From an uncultured Oscillospiraceae bacterium (GTDB lineage Bacteria; Bacillota; Clostridia; Oscillospirales; Acutalibacteraceae), in contig CABQAA010000041.1 of NCBI GenBank assembly GCA_902461995.1, forward strand, positions 1-11,230: a DNA stretch of 11,230 bases, in the 5' to 3' direction. This document shows, piece after piece, positions 1-5,957 of the stretch (positions are counted from its first letter, which is position 1; every line of letters starts with the position of its first letter). The notes below the pieces were generated by a model. The model had not been told where the DNA came from and did not search any database. It saw only the letters and a program-made list of their open reading frames with translations. Made by a program: the position numbers and the translations under genes.

Positions 1-42
1 CAGGCTCTTCGCCTGTCCGGTTTTCCTTTGTTTATTACAAGA

Positions 43-96
43 AGGAGGCACGAGGTGGTATCGCGCGCATTCCCACAAGGTGTGGATTCGTCTTGG
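43..96 (+). promoter_or_regulatory. Possible degenerate T-box antiterminator element
   Basis: GAGGTGGTATCGCG (52-65) matches the conserved T-box core GAGGTGGTACCGCG of Bacillota leaders at all but one base. About 23 bases later CGTCTT (89-94) stands where CGTCCT is usual. CGAGG (51-55) can pair with TCTTG (91-95) using two G-U pairs, which leaves the TGGT bulge that would contact a tRNA acceptor end. An internal hairpin (69-87) sits in the usual loop position. Against it: no competing terminator with a T-run follows, no tRNA synthetase or amino-acid gene is downstream, and stems I-III would lie outside the window. It could be a decayed element or chance. Confidence 0.22.
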
Positions 97-348
97 AATT
101 CTTACGGAATGGGAAGCAAAGCCGTGCCCTGTCCGCAGTGAGGAACAGCCTTTGTCCATGCCGATGGACGCGCCCCGTGGGGCTTTGGCGCCGGCAGTCT
201 AGGTTCCCTATCGATCGAGATATAATATCCATGATCACGGACGGCCGGGATCGTATTTTTGCTTTCCTGCCGGCGGCCTAGACCGATTTCGAGGATAAGG
301 AATGGATCTGGAAATTGCTGCAGCGGTCAAGTCGGGATTCGCTAGGCA

Positions 349-392
349 AAAAGGCTCTTGATGTTAAACACATCAAGAGCCTTTTGTCTTTT
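349..392 (+). terminator. Strong Rho-independent terminator
   Basis: A perfect 15-bp stem (349-363 with 371-385) closes a 7-base loop (364-370). The core AAGGCTCTTGATG pairs with CATCAAGAGCCTT. A T-rich tail (TTTTGTCTTTT, 382-392) follows, and A residues precede the stem, so it may work in both directions. No intact gene lies just upstream in the window; it probably ended a transcript whose gene is outside the window or has decayed. Confidence 0.85.
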
Positions 393-597
393 GGACAGTC
401 AGTATCCAACGTCGAGCTGTTTTATTGATCTGTCTGATCGGCAGAACAGCGATTGAGGACTTCTCATGCCTCCCGATATGATCGCATCCTTAGCTCGGAT
501 GTTTTGCATCGTTTTGATGTTTTTGTATGGTTTTACAGGGTGCCTTCATGCTGCAGTTTCAAAAAACAAGAGCAACGGCGGGCGGCCGGTTCTTTTT

Positions 598-638
598 GAA
601 AAACGACATGAATACAGGTGCTCATGCCGTTTTTCATT
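598..638. terminator. Terminator-like inverted repeat, possibly bidirectional
   Basis: GAAAAACGACATGA (598-611) pairs with TCATGCCGTTTTTC (622-635) with one mismatch (606 against 627) around a 10-base loop. The outer part is A-tract against T-tract, which is the form of a short bidirectional terminator. On the minus strand it lies about 190 bases past the stop of the AraC-family gene and is the nearest candidate terminator for it. The GC core is short, so strength is uncertain. Confidence 0.5.
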
Positions 639-686
639 CGTTTCATATCCGGCCTGGCCCGGGATGGAGACGGCTTTTAACCCCTA

Positions 687-772
687 ATGTGAAAAGGCAC
701 ATATAAAGTATATTTTCTGCAAGATAAAGTATACAATTTATATCGTTTGCAGAGGAGAAGACCGTTATAATG
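687..772 (+). promoter_or_regulatory. Orphan regulatory patch with 21-bp-spaced repeats
   Basis: Several signals are packed into an A+T-rich stretch. ATGTG-N6-CACAT is a perfect palindrome (687-702). ATAAAGTATA occurs twice (703-712 and 724-733), exactly 21 bp apart, the two-helical-turn spacing of tandem AraC-type half-sites. CTGCAA (717-722) and TTGCAG (747-752) form an inverted repeat around the second copy. AGGAG (753-757) precedes an ATG at 770, but that frame stops after five codons (770-787). No gene on the plus strand follows. On the minus strand a TTGTAT-N18-TATACT promoter-like pair can be read leftward. What it controls now is unclear. Confidence 0.35.
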
Positions 773-825
773 AATGAAAGTACATAATAAGCGGAGCGAA
801 GGGAGTGAATTTCTGGTATAACCGC

Positions 826-1701
826 CTAGGTGTTCCGGGTCCGTTCCAGTTTGTTGATGTTACGGTATTGCCGTGGAGAAAAACCGGTTTCTTTTTTGAA
901 AGTATAGGAGAAATAATGTTCATCTGAAAAGGACAGGTGCAAAGCGATGGCTGAAATCGACAGATCGGTATTGGTGAGCATGGTACACGCCAGGTTGGTG
1001 CGCTGCTGGATGATATATTGATGAGGCGATATCCCATATTCCTTTGTAAAGATCCGGTTCAAATGCGTATGGCTGATATAAAATTCCTTTTCGATCGTGT
1101 CCAATGTAAGGGGTTCGCAAATATGGTCGTCGATATATTTCAAGATTTTCTCCGGCATATATTGGCCCTGTTTGTTTTTTTCTTCATGCATCTCTTTGTT
1201 CACGTCGGATAGGAGGCTCAGCAGCAGCGCGGCGCAGGCCGTTTCCCGTTCATGCAGATAGAGAGACGGGTCGGTCAGCGTTTGATGGATGGAACGCAGG
1301 TAAGATTCGGCTTTCGGGAAATGGAAAATAATGAAGGCCAAATCCAGATGTAGCCCCTGGCATAAGCTGCGATTCAGCTTGCCGTTGCAGTTGACCCAGA
1401 TTTTATGATAGGGATCATGGGGATCGGCGTAGTATTCACAATGCTTGTGATCGCTGATCATGCAGAAATCTCCGGCTTTGATCGGATACTCAATGCCATC
1501 GATATTAAGGAATCCTTTTCCGCTCAAAATATACTCGTACACGTAAGCATCGGACGGCCAGACGGATATGTGATATTTTTTATGGGGAAAGGTTTCGCCC
1601 GCCAGCTCTACATAAAAGGGCGTGTCTGTACGGGGCGCTCTTTTATATATGAAACGCTCGCTGCCGTAAAAGTTTTTGGCACGGTTGACATTATTCGCCA
1701 C
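826..1701 (-). CDS. AraC-family transcriptional regulator
   Basis: This is a 291-residue DNA-binding regulator, likely the sugar-responsive switch of the locus. Residues about 30-110 form a cupin-like AraC ligand-binding domain, with SGKGFLNIDG, PIKAGDF and a His-rich turn. Residues about 185-282 hold the two helix-turn-helix motifs of the AraC/XylS DNA-binding domain (LTLDTIEKEFYISHTHLNRIF, then ISAIALHLSFSDEHYFSYTF and GFSPRQYR). The start chosen is GTG at 1701, because GGAGG (1710-1714) sits 8 bases upstream. An ATG at 1725 would add eight residues but has no ribosome binding site. The gene is more A+T-rich than the operon it diverges from. It likely acts on the shared intergenic region and on itself; the inducer is unknown. 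Family call is secure; target genes are inferred. Confidence 0.93.
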   Translation of the reverse strand: MANNVNRAKNFYGSERFIYKRAPRTDTPFYVELAGETFPHKKYHISVWPSDAYVYEYILSGKGFLNIDGIEYPIKAGDFCMISDHKHCEYYADPHDPYHKIWVNCNGKLNRSLCQGLHLDLAFIIFHFPKAESYLRSIHQTLTDPSLYLHERETACAALLLSLLSDVNKEMHEEKNKQGQYMPEKILKYIDDHICEPLTLDTIEKEFYISHTHLNRIFTKEYGISPHQYIIQQRTNLACTMLTNTDLSISAIALHLSFSDEHYFSYTFKKETGFSPRQYRNINKLERTRNT

Positions 1702-1724
1702 AGCAGTAACCTCCAAATTTGACA

Positions 1725-1753
1725 TGGTACGAATTCTAACTTTTGTGGTACGA
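1725..1753. repeat. Tandem TGGTACGA boxes, probable AraC-type operator
   Basis: TGGTACGA occurs at 1725-1732 and again at 1746-1753, exactly 21 bp apart. AraC-family proteins classically bind two direct half-sites on one helix face at this spacing. The pair covers the predicted transcription start of the regulator gene (about 1746) and touches its -10 box, so negative autoregulation is the simplest reading. The sequence repeat is directly visible; the binding protein is inferred. Confidence 0.5.
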
Positions 1754-1781
1754 TTTTACATTGTTTTGCCATTCGTGTCAA
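1753..1781 (-). promoter_or_regulatory. Sigma-A-type promoter of the regulator gene
   Basis: On the minus strand TTGACA (complement of 1776-1781) is followed after exactly 17 bases by TAAAAT (complement of 1753-1758). This near-consensus pair predicts a start near 1746, about 45 bases before the GTG start codon. It interleaves with the plus-strand promoter. Confidence 0.75.
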
Positions 1782-1789
1782 GTTATAAT
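1761..1789 (+). promoter_or_regulatory. Probable promoter of the beta-helix operon
   Basis: TTGTTT (1761-1766) and a perfect TATAAT (1784-1789) are separated by 17 bases and predict a start near 1796, giving a leader of about 200 bases. A weaker alternative lies closer to the gene: TTTTGA (1869-1874), 17 bases, TATATT (1892-1897). The weak -35 box would suit a promoter that needs an activator. Confidence 0.55.
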
Positions 1790-1997
1790 ACAATTGAACC
1801 AAAAACCGGACGTTTTTGCGACAAATGTGACAATGCGATGGTTGGATTATTCTGGAAAAACCGGCGGCTTTTGATCTTTTGAGAATGATGGTATATTTTC
1901 TAAAACCTATATTTAAAATGGTACGCATATCCGGAAAGGCGCCTGCGAACGGGCGCGGCAAAGTATGAAACTGTTGAATTTGAGAGGAGAAACAGGC
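1790..1997 (+). other. Long 5' leader of the operon with repeats and hairpins
   Basis: This region precedes gene A. It contains a hairpin-forming CAAAAAC/GTTTTTG inverted repeat (1800-1806 with 1812-1818), a 9-bp direct repeat AAAAACCGG (1801-1809 and 1856-1864), two further TGGTA boxes (1889-1893 and TGGTACG at 1919-1925, 30 bp apart) and a GC hairpin (1939-1943 with 1952-1956) shortly before the ribosome binding site. No known riboswitch motif is recognised. The TGGTA boxes may be extra regulator sites. Confidence 0.35.
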
Positions 1998-4331
1998 ATG
2001 AAACGAGGTACCACAGCTCTTCTGGCTATGCTCCTGATCGTTGCCGTACTGCTTACAGGATGCAAACGTGATACGCCGGCCGAATCCGACGTTTCAGGAG
2101 TTTCCGGCGATCCCAATGCATCTTCTACCGGCGAGTATTCGGGGGATGAAGACCCGAATGTGACCGATCCGGGGGCAACCGTCACGGACAGCAGCGGCAA
2201 CCTGGTTACCGATCCTCAGGGACCGACCCAGAGCGGCGGACAGACCACGCAGAACGGCGGCAGTACCCCTGGCGGCAACACTCCGGGCCAGGTGGTGGAG
2301 GCCTCTTTTACCCGCAATGCCGACGGCACCTGCACGGATAAGTCCAGCGGCGTCGTGTTCCTGGACGACGATTTGGACGACCTGAAAAAAACGTTCGAGT
2401 ACGGGTCCGGAGTCGGCATCGACAACAGCGACCCGAACCTGTTCAACGGGGACGACGCCAGGCTAACGCGGGTGGACAGCTCTGTCAAGCCGGACAGCTG
2501 CTGGTTTACATACAAGCTGGATGCCGGCATTACGGAAATATCCCTGGTGGTGTTCATCTATGAGAAGGCCGATCCTAACGCCACCCTGCAAATTTCCGTG
2601 TCTCCGGACAATAAAACCTGGAAATCGGTCAAGGTGACCAAAAGCGATAAAGCGGATTTGAACTGGGATACCTGGATGATGTATACCATTACGGCCAAAG
2701 GGATCGACAAGTCCAACAAATATGTCAAAATCGATCTCGGTGCCGCGCCCACTCCTCATTGGAATATCAACGTTTCCCGCCTGCGCATCAACAACATTGC
2801 CAAAATGAACGACGCGGACCGGTTCCTGGAGGTTCGTGCCTCGGCCACCTACTATGTAGATTCGAAAAAGGGCAGCGACAGCAACGACGGCTTGTCCGAG
2901 GCCAAACCCTTTAAGTCTTTGAGCAAACTCAGCCGGAAATTCTTCCAGGAGGGAGACCGGATTCTGTTCAAAAAAGGCGAGACTTACAGCGGCGCCCTGA
3001 CCCTCAAAGGGTACGGCACGGCCAGCAATCCGATCACCGTGGGAACCTATGGAAGCGGCAGTATGCCCAAGATCGACGGCCGCGGGGCCCGGGCCGGGAT
3101 TACGATTACGGCGAACCATATTGTTCTCGACGGGCTGGAGGTCACCAACGCCAATGGGTATTACGGCATTTACATCGGCACGCTTCAGTCCGGCGAAAAT
3201 GCCGGCATCACCGTGACCAACTGCTATGTACATGATATAGATGTCGGAGAAAAGAAATTTTCCTATTTGGAAAGCGGAGGCATCATCGCGCGGGCCGACG
3301 GTACGTCGCCCACCTGGTTTAAAAATGTCAACATTCAGAACAACACCATCAAAAATGTTTGCCGCTGCGCCGTGGTCATTTCCAACTCCTGGGGCTGGCG
3401 CTACAGCGATGGAAATTACATCAAAAACAAATATGTAGACGACAGCAACGGCTGGTATCCCAACTTGGACTGCAAAATCAGCGGCAACACCATAGACGGA
3501 TCCAAGGGCGATTCGATTCTGGTCCAGTGCGGCAAGAACACTCTCATCGAACGGAATACGGTATACAATGCCAATTCCTCGACCAAGGAACACGCCAAGG
3601 TGGCGATGGTGGCGGTTTGGACCATTTCCACCGTGGACACCGTCATGCAGTATAACGAAGTGGGCTATACCAAACGGCCCCACGCCGACGGTGAGGCGTT
3701 TGATACCGACCACGCGGAGGTCAACTGCAAGATCCAGTATAACTACAGCCACAACAACGAGGGCGGTTTCGTCCTGCTGTGCAACGGCATGCCCGGCACC
3801 GCCAAGAACGCCACGGTGCGGTACAATCTCTCGGTAAACGACGGCGCCAAGGGCGCGGCCATCCAGCTGATCGGCGCGGTCCCGGGATCTCAGGTTTACA
3901 ACAACACGTTCTATCTTTCCGCCACCTCGTCGGTTGTGGGGATGTGGGGGAACGAGGGCCGGCCTTACAAGGCGGACGGCATCACCTTTACCAACAATAT
4001 TTTCGCTGCGCCGACACAAAAGGGCGCGTATACCTCCGGCGGTTCGGTGGGGACCTCTTTCTACAACGCCGTGACCAACATCAAGTTCAATAACAATTTG
4101 TTCAGCAATGTGAATCAGCCGAACGCCAGCGGCGGGGTCTCTCTCTCCGGCAATGTAAACGGCAATCCGAGTTTCGCGCTGAGCACGGACTACAAGAACA
4201 AGGCGGCCATGATCGCGGCGTTTACTCCCAAAACCAAGGTATCCGGGGCGACCGCAGTGGCCGACAACGGCGGCAAGGACATCAACGGCAATGCGATTTC
4301 CTCTAATTATTTTGGCTGCGTGAATCCATAA
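1998..4331 (+). CDS. Lipoprotein: discoidin-like module plus parallel beta-helix, putative polysaccharide lyase or glycosidase
   Basis: The protein has 777 residues. Residues 1-22 are a lipoprotein signal peptide with lipobox LTGC, lipidated at Cys22. Residues 23-101 are a Gly/Thr/Ser/Asp-rich linker off the membrane. Residues about 102-278 look like a discoidin-type beta-sandwich (ISVSPDNKTWKSV, then KYVKIDLG). From residue 284 a right-handed parallel beta-helix begins with YYVDSKKGSDSNDG, typical of secreted polysaccharide lyases and related glycosidases. A striking acidic stretch, DGEAFDTDHAE (564-574), and HNNEGGF (585-591) are strongly kept in the next gene. The start is the ATG at 1998 because AGGAG (1985-1989) lies 8 bases upstream and the signal peptide begins there; an ATG at 1965 lacks an RBS. 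It is first in an operon with B (30 bases away) and C. Enzyme class and substrate cannot be assigned; the fold is confident. Confidence 0.85.
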   Translation: MKRGTTALLAMLLIVAVLLTGCKRDTPAESDVSGVSGDPNASSTGEYSGDEDPNVTDPGATVTDSSGNLVTDPQGPTQSGGQTTQNGGSTPGGNTPGQVVEASFTRNADGTCTDKSSGVVFLDDDLDDLKKTFEYGSGVGIDNSDPNLFNGDDARLTRVDSSVKPDSCWFTYKLDAGITEISLVVFIYEKADPNATLQISVSPDNKTWKSVKVTKSDKADLNWDTWMMYTITAKGIDKSNKYVKIDLGAAPTPHWNINVSRLRINNIAKMNDADRFLEVRASATYYVDSKKGSDSNDGLSEAKPFKSLSKLSRKFFQEGDRILFKKGETYSGALTLKGYGTASNPITVGTYGSGSMPKIDGRGARAGITITANHIVLDGLEVTNANGYYGIYIGTLQSGENAGITVTNCYVHDIDVGEKKFSYLESGGIIARADGTSPTWFKNVNIQNNTIKNVCRCAVVISNSWGWRYSDGNYIKNKYVDDSNGWYPNLDCKISGNTIDGSKGDSILVQCGKNTLIERNTVYNANSSTKEHAKVAMVAVWTISTVDTVMQYNEVGYTKRPHADGEAFDTDHAEVNCKIQYNYSHNNEGGFVLLCNGMPGTAKNATVRYNLSVNDGAKGAAIQLIGAVPGSQVYNNTFYLSATSSVVGMWGNEGRPYKADGITFTNNIFAAPTQKGAYTSGGSVGTSFYNAVTNIKFNNNLFSNVNQPNASGGVSLSGNVNGNPSFALSTDYKNKAAMIAAFTPKTKVSGATAVADNGGKDINGNAISSNYFGCVNP

Positions 4332-4361
4332 CGCCATTTGTACAGGGGATAGGAGGAGTTT

Positions 4362-5936
4362 ATGAATGCTGTGAGTTCTGCGGAGCCGCCTGTGGAAGAT
4401 TACAGGGCGTCCACCTTTTACGTCGATTCCAAAGGAGGCTGCGACGAAAATGACGGCCGCTCCGAGGCGGCCCCGTTCAAAACCCTGGAGAGGGTCAGCC
4501 GCGAATCCTACGGACCCGGGGACCGGATTCGGTTCAGGAGGGGCCGGACCTACTGCGGCAGCCTGACGCTTAACGCCTGCGGCCATGCGTCCGCCCCCGT
4601 CCGGGTAGAATCTTACGGAAGCGGCGCCATGCCGAAAATCGTCGGCCGCGGCGGCGCGGCGGTCACCACCCGAGCCGTTTACCTCACCCTGGAAGGACTG
4701 GAAATCACCAATCCCGGCGGCTTGTTTGGTATCCATATCCTACCCCTGAAAAGCGGGGAAAACAGCGGCATTACCGTTTCCGGCTGTTATATACACGATG
4801 TCAATGAGGAGGAAACCGCCGGATGGGGCGGCTATATCGGCAGCGGCGGCATTATTGCCAGGGCCGATGGAGAAGAGCCTGTGTGGTTCCGGGATATGGT
4901 GCTGCAGGACAACATCATCCGCAACACCTCCCGGATGGGGATCACGATCTCCAACTCCTGGGGCTGGCGCTACGGCGGCGCCGGATACATCCGGAACCGG
5001 TACGTTGACGACGACAACGGCTGGTACCCCAACCGGAACTGCCGCATCACCGGCAACACGATTGACGGAACCAAAGGCGACTCGATTCTGGTTCAGTGCG
5101 GCAAGGATATCCTCATTGAGCGGAACACGGTATATGGCGCCAATTCCTCTGTTAAGGAACACGCCAAAATCGCCATGGTGGCGATCTGGACTATTTCCAC
5201 CTTGAACACCGTGATGCAGTATAACGAGGTGGGCTACACCAGACGGCCCGGGGCGGACGGCGAAGCCTTCGACACGGACCATGCGGAGGACGGCTGTATC
5301 ATCCAGTATAATTACAGCCATCACAACGAGGGCGGGTTTGTCCTGCTGTGCAACGGTATGCCCGGTACCGCCAGAAACGCCACGGTACGGTACAACCTTT
5401 CGGTGGGCGACGGCGGCTCCGAGAACGGCGCCTGTGTTCAGTTCATCGGGGATGTCCCGGGAACGCAGATTTACAACAACACGTTCTGGCTGTCGGAAGC
5501 CTCCCGGATACTGGATGTCTGGCGGAACCGGGCGAAGGACGTGCGGATCACCGCCAACATCTTTGCCGCACCCCCGGGAAGGGAACTGGCCTACACCGCC
5601 CGCCCCGATCCCAAGCCGGGCGGCAGTGTTGTCGACCCCGATTTCCGTAAGGCGGTGGAGGGATTTGTTATTCACAACAACATCTTCCATCATGTGCCGC
5701 AGCCTGCGGCCGGAGGAGGCGTGACGGTGGCGGATTGCCGGGAAGAGGATCCGGACTTTACCGTGCGTGAATTCACGGACGCGGATTACCGGGATCGAAC
5801 GGGGATGGTATCTGCCTTTACACCGAGAAACCCGATGGCCGGGGCCCCTCATGTCCCGGACAGCGGCGGAAAAGATATCACAGGCACCGAGATGAACACG
5901 GATTTCTATGGTTGTGTAAAGTATAAACCAATATAA
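4362..5936 (+). CDS. Leaderless parallel beta-helix protein, paralogue of gene A
   Basis: The protein has 524 residues and consists almost only of the beta-helix, aligning with residues 284-777 of gene A from FYVDSKGGCDENDG to the shared YGCV/FGCV ending. By eye more than half of the residues match, with long identical blocks such as ISNSWGWRY, GDSILVQCGK and NEGGFVLLCNGMPGTA. The acidic stretch DGEAFDTDHAE is intact (299-309), as is HNEGGF (321-326). There is no signal peptide or membrane segment. AGGAGGAG (4351-4358) lies just before the ATG, and an in-frame TAG at 4350-4352 rules out a longer start. It is therefore probably cytoplasmic, unusual for this fold. It would arise by tandem duplication with loss of the exported N-terminus and could act on imported oligosaccharides. 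Catalysis is inferred, not shown. Confidence 0.85.
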   Translation: MNAVSSAEPPVEDYRASTFYVDSKGGCDENDGRSEAAPFKTLERVSRESYGPGDRIRFRRGRTYCGSLTLNACGHASAPVRVESYGSGAMPKIVGRGGAAVTTRAVYLTLEGLEITNPGGLFGIHILPLKSGENSGITVSGCYIHDVNEEETAGWGGYIGSGGIIARADGEEPVWFRDMVLQDNIIRNTSRMGITISNSWGWRYGGAGYIRNRYVDDDNGWYPNRNCRITGNTIDGTKGDSILVQCGKDILIERNTVYGANSSVKEHAKIAMVAIWTISTLNTVMQYNEVGYTRRPGADGEAFDTDHAEDGCIIQYNYSHHNEGGFVLLCNGMPGTARNATVRYNLSVGDGGSENGACVQFIGDVPGTQIYNNTFWLSEASRILDVWRNRAKDVRITANIFAAPPGRELAYTARPDPKPGGSVVDPDFRKAVEGFVIHNNIFHHVPQPAAGGGVTVADCREEDPDFTVREFTDADYRDRTGMVSAFTPRNPMAGAPHVPDSGGKDITGTEMNTDFYGCVKYKPI

Positions 5937-5957
5937 ATGTGAGGAGGAAGAGCATTC

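Larger units (their letters stand above)
1..825. other. Long non-coding stretch before the regulator gene
   Basis: I find no convincing protein gene in these 825 bases. All three plus frames are open at the left edge (to 141, 202 and 281), but none gives a protein-like sequence, so this is probably GC-driven. The stretch holds a T-box-like motif (43-96), a perfect 6-bp hairpin with a GCCG loop (154-169), a strong intrinsic terminator (349-392), a 6-bp inverted repeat (416-421 with 445-450), a terminator-like hairpin (598-638) and a cluster of regulatory-looking repeats (687-772). Two terminator-like structures and an orphan RBS suggest the remains of rearranged or deleted genes. Confidence 0.6.

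Noticed and set aside
154..169. Perfect 6-bp hairpin with GCCG loop
   Set aside because: No T-run follows and no partner structure was found, so it does not support a terminator or a named RNA.
221..226. TATAAT hexamer as a possible -10 box
   Set aside because: No acceptable -35 box stands 16-18 bases upstream and nothing recognisable is transcribed from it.
302..361. 19-codon ORF with an RBS-like GAGGATAAGG, stopping inside the terminator stem
   Set aside because: It is too short to judge, and overlap with the hairpin is likely chance; there is no downstream gene for it to regulate as a leader peptide.
466..687. 73-codon plus-strand ORF with GAGG 7 bases upstream and a hydrophobic segment ending in Cys
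   Set aside because: The second half runs through a terminator-like hairpin and looks random, the lipobox is poor, and no homologous family is recognised. A real small gene cannot be fully excluded.
1405..1722. 105-codon plus-strand ORF opposite the regulator gene
   Set aside because: It is antisense to a clear AraC-family protein and lacks an RBS and family similarity.
2463..4736. Very long open frame on the minus strand opposite genes A and B (757 codons)
   Set aside because: It mirrors the coding frame of real genes with GC-rich codons, has no RBS or recognisable domain, and spans the A/B junction.
4740..5852. 370-codon open frame on the minus strand opposite gene B
   Set aside because: It repeats the same Val/Gly/Arg-rich pattern as the shadow opposite A, as expected when the paralogous sense strands share codon use.
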